Shown here: piece by piece, positions 1 to 5,458 of the stretch
Numbering within the stretch: position 1 is the stretch's first letter
Layout: each line of letters begins with the position of its first letter
Source: Bacteroidota bacterium
Lineage (GTDB): Bacteria > Bacteroidota > Bacteroidia > UKL13-3
Length of the DNA: 5,458 nt
Direction: 5' to 3'
NCBI GenBank assembly: GCA_004293295.1
Contig: RDYC01000362.1
Coordinates: forward strand, 1 to 5,458
Made by a program: the position numbers and the translations under genes
Notes under the pieces: generated by a model
The model's database searches: none
What the model was told of the DNA's origin: nothing
The model's input: the letters and a program-made list of their open reading frames with translations, nothing else

Positions 1-1659
1 GGTTAAGTTGGTGGTTAACAACTCTGCATTGTTGGTGCGGGCACCAATAATTGCGCGTAGGTAATAATGGTTCCATTGCAATTCTTCAGGCTTCATGTTG
101 TCAATAATGGTTTTAGCTCCACTGGCATTGCCATTTAACAATTGGGCCAAAGCAAAATTAAAATCTTTTCTTCCTGATTTATTAAAACTAGCAACAGCAC
201 CTGCATAATCACCTTTTTTCAAGGCAATCATACCGCGTTGGTAACTCATATCTGCGCCTTTCGATTCTGCTTGTTTAATTAGTTGTTCAGCTGTTTTGAT
301 GTTTCCGTTTGCCCTTACCACTGCTGCCAAATTAGCCAATACGGTAGCATTTTCAGGCGAAAGGGTATTTGCTTTGTTTAATTGGGCTTCAGCATTTGTA
401 TAGTCACCATTCAGCATATATAGGGCACCTAAACCATTAGGGCCTTTCCAATCGTTAGGAAATTTGCTGGCGTACTTGGTATATACTTCCATTTTTTTGT
501 TGTTATCACCAATTGAAGCAAGGTGCAATAATTCCACATCTGTTAAAGTTTCCAAATCAGTTGCAGCCAATAGCTGTGCATCTGATTTTAACGGAGATTG
601 TCCTTTAACCATAAGTTCAGCTTTACGCAACTTAGGTAACATGTCTTTTTTAATGGTTTCCCAAGCTTTGGCGTGGTCTCTTCTGATCAGGCTTTCTTTT
701 TCCAAATCAGCAATATTGTTATTGGTGATAATATTCACGATATCTGTTTTTGCAGGGAGAGATGAAGCACTTACCAATGCTGCTAAGCCATTCCAATCTT
801 CAGCCAAAGTAGCACCCATAGAAAGGTTACTGTCGTTAACTTCGGTAAAGCCCATTTTTTTCAACTCCTTTTTCAAATAACTGAATGTTGATGTGGCACG
901 ACCTTTTGATAAACCATCATTACGGGTTAATTCACCTTCAGGCGAAGCATATCCATTAATAGCCATCCCTTTAACCACCCAGTTTTTATCAGACTTCACC
1001 GAATCTTTAAGTGCTTTTAATTGCTTGGCATTATCCAACCCTTTACCAGCTTTGTATTTAGGATTAAACTTATCTACGTCAAGCGGAAAGTAGATATTCA
1101 CTGATTTATTTACAATAGTGGCTGAATAATCAGTCACATCAAAAATAGGGGCTTCCACTGCCTTAGCCATCAACACTGTGGTGATGGTACCTTCAGCCAA
1201 CACTTTATCGCTAAACTTAACCCCTTTAAACTCATCAATTGCTTGGTAGCTTCCTTTAATTTTTACTGCAAAAGTAGGAAACAAGGTTGCACGCTTCAAA
1301 TCCGAGTTATATGGAATCTTTTCAGTGTAAGTAATTTTACCTCCTGTTTTCGAATCAATTTTAAAGTCAACTGCTTCAGCAACTTTCTCTCCTCCCAAAG
1401 TAACCGCCTTTAGTTGCACATCACCTTTAGCGGTTTTTAGCACCGGTTGAAATTGTACATTGGCCTTAGGGTTAAAAGATTTTGCCGGGATAGTGGCATT
1501 TAAGGTAATCGTTACAGAGTCACCCTTTAATTCAAGTGGATTTGGGGTAACTGTGTAGTTGTTATTGCCCATGTTTGTTTTAACACTACAACCTGAGTTA
1601 ATTATTGCCAAAGCAACAAGTAGAGTAGACGAGTAGAAAACCTGTTTAAGTAGTCTCAT
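1..1659 (-). CDS. Partial OmpA-like/TPR outer-membrane lipoprotein (C-terminus outside window)
   Basis: The frame is open from ATG at 1659 down to position 1, giving 553 codons with no stop, so the gene is cut by the window edge. Residues 1-24 form a lipoprotein signal: a Lys/Arg-bearing start, a hydrophobic core and a relaxed lipobox ending in NSGC, with C24 as the lipidation site. Residues ~30-170 look beta-rich (alternating hydrophobic pattern, TVTPNPLELKGDSVTITLNA). Residues ~185-270 resemble an OmpA-C peptidoglycan-binding domain: a NIYFPL strand, then GYASPEG (236-242) and LSKGRA (250-255), keeping the family Arg (R254) but with Ser where the usual Asp sits. From about 406 to the edge there are TPR-like helix pairs, for example a GALYMLNGDYTNAEAQLNKA segment and a later MIALKKGDYAGAVASFNKS segment. 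A cell-wall-linked scaffold or assembly role at the outer membrane is inference; the precise family is not recognised. It is transcribed divergently from the ftsE pair. Confidence 0.85.
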   Translation of the reverse strand, partial: MRLLKQVFYSSTLLVALAIINSGCSVKTNMGNNNYTVTPNPLELKGDSVTITLNATIPAKSFNPKANVQFQPVLKTAKGDVQLKAVTLGGEKVAEAVDFKIDSKTGGKITYTEKIPYNSDLKRATLFPTFAVKIKGSYQAIDEFKGVKFSDKVLAEGTITTVLMAKAVEAPIFDVTDYSATIVNKSVNIYFPLDVDKFNPKYKAGKGLDNAKQLKALKDSVKSDKNWVVKGMAINGYASPEGELTRNDGLSKGRATSTFSYLKKELKKMGFTEVNDSNLSMGATLAEDWNGLAALVSASSLPAKTDIVNIITNNNIADLEKESLIRRDHAKAWETIKKDMLPKLRKAELMVKGQSPLKSDAQLLAATDLETLTDVELLHLASIGDNNKKMEVYTKYASKFPNDWKGPNGLGALYMLNGDYTNAEAQLNKANTLSPENATVLANLAAVVRANGNIKTAEQLIKQAESKGADMSYQRGMIALKKGDYAGAVASFNKSGRKDFNFALAQLLNGNASGAKTIIDNMKPEELQWNHYYLRAIIGARTNNAELLTTNLT

Positions 1660-1746
1660 GTTTTTTTATATTTTTGCAAGTGCAATAATAAGTTGATTTG
1701 ATTAATTTTATTGCAAAATTTTTCACTCTTTTAAAATACTTCTCAT
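1660..1746. promoter_or_regulatory. Divergent intergenic region with probable promoters for both sides
   Basis: This 87-bp AT-rich stretch lies between the start codons of the minus-strand lipoprotein and the plus-strand 67-residue gene, so it must carry the promoters for both unless transcription enters from outside. It contains a short inverted repeat, TTGCA-AG-TGCAA at 1674-1685, and another TTGCAA at 1711-1716. The leader of the lipoprotein is A-rich without a Shine-Dalgarno motif, as is usual in Bacteroidota. No single plus-strand promoter stands out. Confidence 0.5.
1683..1718 (-). promoter_or_regulatory. Candidate Bacteroidota-type promoter for the lipoprotein gene
   Basis: Read on the minus strand, TATTATTG (1690-1683) matches seven of eight positions of the Bacteroidota -7 consensus TAnnTTTG, and a TTTTG (1718-1714) lies 23 bp upstream as a possible -33 element. 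Transcription would begin near 1676, leaving a leader of about 16 nt before the ATG. The spacing is slightly long and AT-rich DNA makes such matches frequent, so this is tentative. Confidence 0.25.
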
Positions 1747-1950
1747 TTGTATATTATCAAGATAAAAGGCAAGGCTAAGATACCTGATTATGTTCAGCTA
1801 AGGGATGACAACTTTACCCTGATAGCTTACTTTAGAACAGATAGGCCCGAAAGAGCATTGGAAAAATGCGGATTGGCAGATAAAACCGCTGATATCATGC
1901 GGGTGTTGGATGAAATTCCTTTTGGTAAAATGCATAAAATGAATTGGTAA
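1747..1950 (+). CDS. Small uncharacterised protein (67 aa) upstream of ftsE
   Basis: A 67-residue basic soluble protein with no signal peptide or transmembrane segment. The N-terminal half alternates polar and hydrophobic residues (YIIKIKGKAKIP, then FTLIAYFRTD), suggesting a short beta hairpin or sheet. The C-terminal half looks helical (ALEKCGLADKTADIMRVLDEI) and ends in GKMHKMNW. The frame is closed by a TAA at 1732-1734 and contains no ATG before TTG at 1747, so TTG is the likely start; there is no clear ribosome-binding site. The stop is 5 bp before the ftsE ATG, which indicates co-transcription and probable translational coupling. I do not recognise the family. Its position invites the guess that it works with, or adjusts the dose of, the FtsE ATPase, but nothing in its sequence shows a function. 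Confidence 0.75.
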   Translation: MYIIKIKGKAKIPDYVQLRDDNFTLIAYFRTDRPERALEKCGLADKTADIMRVLDEIPFGKMHKMNW

Positions 1951-1955
1951 CAATT

Positions 1956-2642
1956 ATGGAAACTGTTATAGAATTAATTGACGTTCAGGTTTTTCAACAC
2001 CACAACTTAATACTAAGCGATGTGGATGTAACCATTAAACAAGGGGAGTTTGTTTACTTGATAGGGCAAACAGGCTCAGGCAAGAGCAGTTTGCTTAAAA
2101 CATTATATGGCGAGCTGCTGCTTGAAAAAGGGCAAGGCAAGATTGCCGGATTCGACTTAACCAAACTTAAAGCAAAGGACATCCCATTTTTACGCAGAAA
2201 ATTGGGTATAGTTTTTCAGGATTTCCAACTGTTAACGGACAGAACGGTATACCAAAATCTTGCTTTTGTATTAAAAGCCACAGGCTGGAAAGACGAAAAC
2301 AAGATTAAAGCACGTATTGGTGAAGTGCTTGATTTGGTAGGATTACCAACCAAAGATTTTAAAATGCCACACGAAATTAGCGGAGGAGAGCAACAACGGG
2401 TGGTAATAGCTCGTGCATTGTTAAACGACCCTGAAATTATTTTGGCTGATGAGCCCACCGGAAACCTGGACCCCAAGGTAAGTGATGATATCATGGAATT
2501 GCTTCACAACATTGCCAAACAAGGCACCTCTATATTAATGGCTACACATGATTACCGCATTATTCAAAAATACCCTGGAAGAATATTGCGCTGTGCCAAA
2601 GGAGAAGTGAGGGAAGCTGATTTGAGTTCCGCAACCTGGTAA
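1956..2642 (+). CDS. ftsE: FtsE-type cell-division ABC transporter ATP-binding protein
   Basis: A 228-residue single-domain ABC ATPase of the FtsE/LolD/MacB class. All ATPase motifs are intact: Walker A GQTGSGKS (37-44), Q-loop Q88 in VFQDFQLL, signature SGGEQ (142-146), Walker B ILADEP with E166, D-loop NLD (170-172) and H-loop H198. The VFQDFQLLTDRTVYQNL stretch and total length fit FtsE best. FtsE pairs at the inner membrane with the permease FtsX, and ATP use there controls septal peptidoglycan hydrolases. I prefer ATG at 1956 over an in-frame TTG at 1944: the ATG gives the usual N-terminus and leaves a 5-bp gap, whereas the TTG would overlap the preceding gene. No ftsX follows; the next gene is convergent. 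In Bacteroidota, as I recall, ftsX often lies elsewhere in the chromosome. A LolD-like exporter ATPase is the main alternative. Confidence 0.88.
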   Translation: METVIELIDVQVFQHHNLILSDVDVTIKQGEFVYLIGQTGSGKSSLLKTLYGELLLEKGQGKIAGFDLTKLKAKDIPFLRRKLGIVFQDFQLLTDRTVYQNLAFVLKATGWKDENKIKARIGEVLDLVGLPTKDFKMPHEISGGEQQRVVIARALLNDPEIILADEPTGNLDPKVSDDIMELLHNIAKQGTSILMATHDYRIIQKYPGRILRCAKGEVREADLSSATW

Positions 2643-2646
2643 TGAT

Positions 2647-3378
2647 TTAATCTACCGGAACCGGTAGGTTTAACTCATCGCTCTTTTTCAAAAACTTTTT
2701 GTGCACAAAGCCGGCACCGCTTCTGCCGGTGCTATCAGTGTATGATACTTTGTAGTAATAAACCGTTTCCGAAATGGTATTAAACCCAAAGCCTTTAGGC
2801 ACTTTATACAGCACCTTCGATTTGGCTGTTGATTTGGCATAAATAGGGGTTTCTTCAACGGTAACCCACTCATAAAACCTACGCTCCTCCTCCTTGGTAC
2901 CTTTTATAAAATCAAACCAAGCCGGATTATAAAAATAAGCTGTTATTCCAAAAATAATCAACACGAAAATGACCTTAACCGATGAAAAATAAGTTCCTGG
3001 TGTTCTTGATTTTGCAGAGAGTAAATTTTCGTATTTCTCGCGGAGTATTTTATCCTTATCAAAATATTTATGGATAAGTTCAATAATGTGTTCTACTTCA
3101 GGCGAGTTAGCTTCTTCTTTAAGCAGATGTTCTTTTAGGCTTCCCCGCATTGACTCCTCTAGGGCATGCAGGGTTTTGTCAAACTCCTTTTTCTTATCTA
3201 CATTAGAAAGTACATCAATTGCCTCGTTCACATCTTTAAGCAACTCCTCTTTGTACTCATTAATTAAGTTTGTATCCGAATTATATTTTGCTGCCATAAC
3301 CCGGTACCCCTCGCGCACTTCTTGGTTGGTTGCAAAATTTTTTACCCCTAAAATTTCGTAATAATTTTTAAATGCCAT
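2647..3378 (-). CDS. Membrane protein with J-like domain (HPD lost) and SH3-like domain
   Basis: A 243-residue protein with three parts. Residues 4-69 match a DnaJ J-domain: NYYEILGV, a helix II GYRVMAAKY, then NEAIDVLSNVDKKKEFDKTL. The HPD tripeptide that J-proteins need to stimulate DnaK is replaced by N33-S34-D35, so it is probably not a working Hsp70 co-chaperone. Residues 75-125 are charged and helical. Residues ~134-150 (VKVIFVLIIFGITAYFY) form one transmembrane helix, preceded by Lys/Arg, suggesting a cytoplasmic N-terminus. Residues ~171-232 (WVTVEETPIYAKSTAKSKVLYKVPKG, then YYKVSY and GFVHKKFL) look like a bacterial SH3 domain, probably periplasmic and possibly binding cell wall or peptide. 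ATG at 3378 directly precedes the J-like fold. It lies 36 bp downstream of the 145-residue gene and is probably co-transcribed with it. Topology and role are inference. Confidence 0.85.
   Translation of the reverse strand: MAFKNYYEILGVKNFATNQEVREGYRVMAAKYNSDTNLINEYKEELLKDVNEAIDVLSNVDKKKEFDKTLHALEESMRGSLKEHLLKEEANSPEVEHIIELIHKYFDKDKILREKYENLLSAKSRTPGTYFSSVKVIFVLIIFGITAYFYNPAWFDFIKGTKEEERRFYEWVTVEETPIYAKSTAKSKVLYKVPKGFGFNTISETVYYYKVSYTDSTGRSGAGFVHKKFLKKSDELNLPVPVD
2652..2667. terminator. Candidate bidirectional terminator hairpin at convergent gene ends
   Basis: A perfect inverted repeat, CTACCGG-AA-CCGGTAG, which can fold as a 6-bp stem with a 4-nt loop. It lies 10 bp past the ftsE stop and within the last codons of the convergent J-like gene, where it encodes part of LPVPVD. 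Neither side is followed directly by a strong T-run (plus strand: a T5 about 16 nt away; minus strand: AT-rich ATTAAATC), so termination is plausible but unproven. Confidence 0.35.
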
Positions 3379-3414
3379 TCTATCAATGGTTAATATCTTG
3401 CGTTAAATAAATAA

Positions 3415-3852
3415 TTATACAGCCTGTTTCCAACTTTGCACCTGATTATTTTGTATCACCACCTCAATATCTGCTTTGGCACCTTTTCTTGAGTCATCAC
3501 CACTATTATAAACCCAAGTTTGGGTAATGGCGTTGGTATCAACACTTTGCTTAATGCTATTGGCTTTACCTTTTGCTAACAGCAACAAATGCATAGGCAT
3601 CCCAACCCATACCTCTCCGTTGCGCACTTTTTTTCCACTTTCGTAACCATATACTGCAATAATGGATTCAATAATTTTTTCTTTTTCTTCCCGCTGCGAG
3701 TTTTTCACGTTATCATAAGCATCTTTTGCAGCCATAATGGCCTTTTGGTGTTGGGCTGATTTTAACCGCTGCAACACATACATAATAGCTAGGTAAAGGA
3801 TGCCCGCAGTGAGAACACCAATTGCTATATAGTCTTTATTAATTTCCTGCAT
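3415..3852 (-). CDS. Single-pass membrane protein with BamE/SmpA-like C-terminal domain
   Basis: A 145-residue protein. Residues ~9-27 (IAIGVLTAGILYLAIMYVL) form one transmembrane helix without a signal-peptidase or lipobox site. Residues 28-66 are a charged helix (SQREEKEKIIESIIAVYG). Residues 70-143 resemble the small BamE/SmpA-type fold seen in many envelope proteins: GKKVRNGEVWVGMPMHLLLLAKGKANSI, then TQTWVY (110-115) and a final strand IEVVIQNNQVQSW; the order 'G-x-VW-x-GM ... G-P/K-... WVY ... NG-x-L-x-SW' is the recognisable pattern. Acidic residues before and basic residues after the helix suggest the C-terminal domain faces the cytoplasm, unusual for this fold, although positive-inside evidence is weak here. 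ATG at 3852 is the start and no Shine-Dalgarno is seen. It sits between the ABC-F gene (96 bp upstream) and the J-like gene. Function unknown. Confidence 0.8.
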   Translation of the reverse strand: MQEINKDYIAIGVLTAGILYLAIMYVLQRLKSAQHQKAIMAAKDAYDNVKNSQREEKEKIIESIIAVYGYESGKKVRNGEVWVGMPMHLLLLAKGKANSIKQSVDTNAITQTWVYNSGDDSRKGAKADIEVVIQNNQVQSWKQAV

Positions 3853-3889
3853 TTATTCTGTTTTTTCCACCGCTAAGATAATAATCCAA

Positions 3890-3930
3890 TTTAAACTAAT
3901 TGTGTTTAAAAGAATTTAATACACTTTTAA
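3890..3930. repeat. Two overlapping AT-rich inverted repeats between ABC-F and the 145-aa gene
   Basis: TTTAAAC (3890-3896) pairs with GTTTAAA (3904-3910) around a 7-nt loop, and TTAAAAG (3906-3912) pairs with CTTTTAA (3924-3930) around 11 nt. The two share bases 3906-3910, so they cannot form together. They lie in the 96-bp gap after the ABC-F stop, where they could weakly terminate or process the message, or be an operator for the gene downstream. The stems are AT-rich and weak, and chance matches are likely in such sequence. Confidence 0.3.
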
Positions 3931-3948
3931 TATGGCAATGATTACCCA

Positions 3949-5458
3949 TTAATTTAACACCCTTGAATCATACATTTTGTTGCGTTGTATTTTCAACTCT
4001 TCATCAGTAATGTATTCATCAAACGTCATGCGTTTATCTATTACCCCATTGGGTGTTATTTCAATAATGCGGTTGGCTATGGTTTGGCTAAATTCATGGT
4101 CGTGCGTGGTAAAAATGGCAATGTGATTCCACTCCTTTAATGCGTTGTTAAAAGCGGTAATTGATTCCAAATCCAAATGGTTGGTTGGCTCATCCAGCAG
4201 TAAACAATTTGCATTGGTTAACATCATTTTACTGGTCATGCAACGCACTTTTTCACCACCACTTAACACATTTGATTTTTTAAACACCTCATCACCGCTA
4301 AAAAGCATTTTACCTAAAAACCCACGAATGTACGTTTCGTCTTTTTCTTTGCTAAACTGCCTCAACCAATCAATCAGGTTATCATCTGAGTTAAAGTAAT
4401 GGTTGTTTTCGTTTGGCAGGTAAGAGGTGGTAATGGTTTGGCCCCAAGCAATGGTTCCGGCATCAGGATTGGTTTCATTGGTTAAAACCTGATAAAATGC
4501 GGTGGTTGCCATGGCGTTTCGACTGATTAAGGCTACCTTATCTCCTTTTACCAAGGTAAAGGTAATGTTCTTAAACAATACATCACCTTCGGTAGATGTT
4601 TTGGATAACCCCTCAATGTTTAAAATCTGATCCCCACAGTCGCGGTCGGCCTTAAATATAATTGCCGGGTACTTGCGTGTTGATGGTTTTATCTCATCAA
4701 CATTAAGTTTTTCTAACAGCTTTTTACGACTGGTAGCTTGCCTGCTTTTAGAAGCATTTGCACTAAACCGCTCTATAAACTCTTGGAGTTCTTTACGTTT
4801 GTCTTCAACTTTTTTGTTCTGGTCAGAACGTTGTCTTAATGCTAACTGGCTGCTCTCGTACCAAAACGAATAGTTCCCGGTATACAATTGTATCTTCCCG
4901 AAATCAATATCGGCAACATGGGTACACACCGCATCTAAAAAATGCCTATCGTGACTTACCACAATAACAGTATTTTGAAAATCGGCTAGAAAATTCTCTA
5001 ACCAACTGATGGTTTCTACATCCAAGTCGTTGGTAGGCTCATCCAACAATAAAATATCAGGGTTACCAAACAAGGCTTGCGCCAGTAACACCCTTACTTT
5101 TTCTTTACCGCTAAGCTCATTCATGAGCTTGCCATGTATTTCTTCTTTAACGCCTAAACTGCTAAGCAACTCTGCTGCGTCACTTTCTGCGTTCCAACCT
5201 TCCATATCGGCAAAAATGCCTTCAAGTTCAGCGGCACGTTCCCCGTCAGCATCGGTAAAATCAGCCTTTGCGTAAATGGCATCTTTTTCCTGCATCACAC
5301 TCCACAATTTTTTATTTCCCATCATAACGGTGTGCAGCACCTGAACTTCATCAAACTCAAAATGGTTTTGCTTTAGTACTGCCAAACGTTCGCCGGGGGT
5401 AATTTCTACATAGCCTTTGGTAGGCTCTACATCGCCACTTAAAATTTTCAAAAAGGTA
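3949..5458 (-). CDS. ybiT: YbiT-type ABC-F ATPase, partial (N-terminus outside window), NBD2 P-loop degenerate
   Basis: The frame continues through the right edge; the first visible residues TFLKILSGD are those that normally follow GKS of Walker A, so about 40 residues are missing and the in-frame TTG at 5451 is not a start. Residue numbers count from the first visible codon. NBD1 has Q-loop Q30, signature LSGKEK (115-120, second Gly now Lys), Walker B with D139-E140 and H169. A basic linker of about residues 195-255 includes RFSANASKSRQATSR, typical of YbiT. NBD2 keeps LSGGEK (398-403), D422-E423 and H452, but its Walker A is SRNAMATT (312-319), with no P-loop glycines or Lys, and the Q-loop position is Pro (348). 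Close matches to E. coli YbiT include VLHTVMMGNKKLW and FSANASKSRQATSR. ABC-F proteins bind the ribosomal E site and act in translation or antibiotic protection. No transmembrane segments, as expected. It is the first gene of the possible minus-strand operon. Confidence 0.92.
   Translation of the reverse strand, partial: TFLKILSGDVEPTKGYVEITPGERLAVLKQNHFEFDEVQVLHTVMMGNKKLWSVMQEKDAIYAKADFTDADGERAAELEGIFADMEGWNAESDAAELLSSLGVKEEIHGKLMNELSGKEKVRVLLAQALFGNPDILLLDEPTNDLDVETISWLENFLADFQNTVIVVSHDRHFLDAVCTHVADIDFGKIQLYTGNYSFWYESSQLALRQRSDQNKKVEDKRKELQEFIERFSANASKSRQATSRKKLLEKLNVDEIKPSTRKYPAIIFKADRDCGDQILNIEGLSKTSTEGDVLFKNITFTLVKGDKVALISRNAMATTAFYQVLTNETNPDAGTIAWGQTITTSYLPNENNHYFNSDDNLIDWLRQFSKEKDETYIRGFLGKMLFSGDEVFKKSNVLSGGEKVRCMTSKMMLTNANCLLLDEPTNHLDLESITAFNNALKEWNHIAIFTTHDHEFSQTIANRIIEITPNGVIDKRMTFDEYITDEELKIQRNKMYDSRVLN

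Noticed and set aside
464..1093. Plus-strand open frames at 464-880 and 893-1093
   Set aside because: Both lie opposite the 553-codon lipoprotein frame, which has a lipoprotein signal and recognisable domains; the plus-strand translations are Ser/Leu-rich with no motif.
1669..1676. TATTTTTG on the plus strand as a -7 promoter element for the ftsE pair
   Set aside because: It matches TAnnTTTG exactly, but there is no -33 TTG at the proper distance upstream and it lies next to the lipoprotein start; chance is likely in AT-rich DNA.
1944..1955. TTG at 1944 as the start of ftsE
   Set aside because: It would overlap the upstream gene and add four residues not expected in FtsE; ATG at 1956 gives a normal N-terminus.
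2216..2494. Minus-strand open frame inside ftsE
   Set aside because: It is antisense to the FtsE Q-loop, signature and Walker B region, where the plus-strand protein is unmistakable.
2714..2732. GC-rich inverted repeat GCACCG...CGGTGC
   Set aside because: It lies inside the SH3-like coding region (codons for STGRSGAG), with no T-run; best explained by codon content.
2688..3361. Open frames at 2688-2873 (minus) and 3086-3361 (plus) within the J-like gene
   Set aside because: Both overlap the J-like/SH3 protein in other frames and show no domain, signal or separate start signal.
3379..3414. Possible separate promoter in the 36-bp gap before the J-like gene
   Set aside because: The gap is AT-rich but too short and shows no TAnnTTTG match; co-transcription with the upstream gene is simpler.
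4145..5275. Plus-strand open frames at 4145-4399, 4673-4873 and 5009-5275
   Set aside because: All are antisense to the conserved ABC-F coding sequence and are Ser/Leu-rich shadows.
5449..5458. TTG at 5451-5449 as the start of the ABC-F gene
   Set aside because: The preceding codons encode Thr-Phe, continuing the post-Walker A sequence, so the gene runs off the window.

Overview
The window looks like chromosomal DNA from a member of the Bacteroidota. The evidence is AT-rich sequence, starts without Shine-Dalgarno motifs, short A-rich leaders, a lipoprotein carrying the GYASPEG form of an OmpA-like domain, and small envelope proteins of a kind common in that phylum. This assignment is inference from style and protein families; there is no rRNA or other marker gene here. 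I see no mobile element, tRNA, CRISPR array or phage gene.

Layout. Positions 1-1659 (minus) hold the first 553 codons of a large lipoprotein with a beta-rich N-terminus, an OmpA-like domain and TPR-type helices; it is open from its ATG to the window edge and its C-terminus lies outside. An 87-bp divergent intergenic region separates it from a plus-strand pair: a 67-residue unknown protein that probably starts at TTG, then, 5 bp later, an FtsE-type ABC ATPase. No FtsX-like permease is next to it. The FtsE gene ends 4 bp from the end of a convergent gene, and a short perfect palindrome lies across that junction.

The remaining genes are all on the minus strand and may be co-transcribed in the order: YbiT-type ABC-F ATPase (3949 to beyond 5458, N-terminus cut off by the window), a 145-residue single-pass membrane protein with a BamE/SmpA-like C-terminal domain (3415-3852), and a 243-residue membrane protein with a J-like domain, one transmembrane helix and an SH3-like domain (2647-3378).

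Together the window is mostly envelope biology (outer-membrane lipoprotein, cell-division ATPase, two membrane-anchored proteins of unknown role) plus one ribosome-associated ABC-F protein. The two most notable sequence features are the ABC-F protein, in which all visibly degraded ATP-binding motifs fall on the same one of its two composite ATP sites, and the J-like protein, in which the HPD motif needed to stimulate Hsp70 is NSD. I see nothing that amounts to a clearly new multi-gene system.
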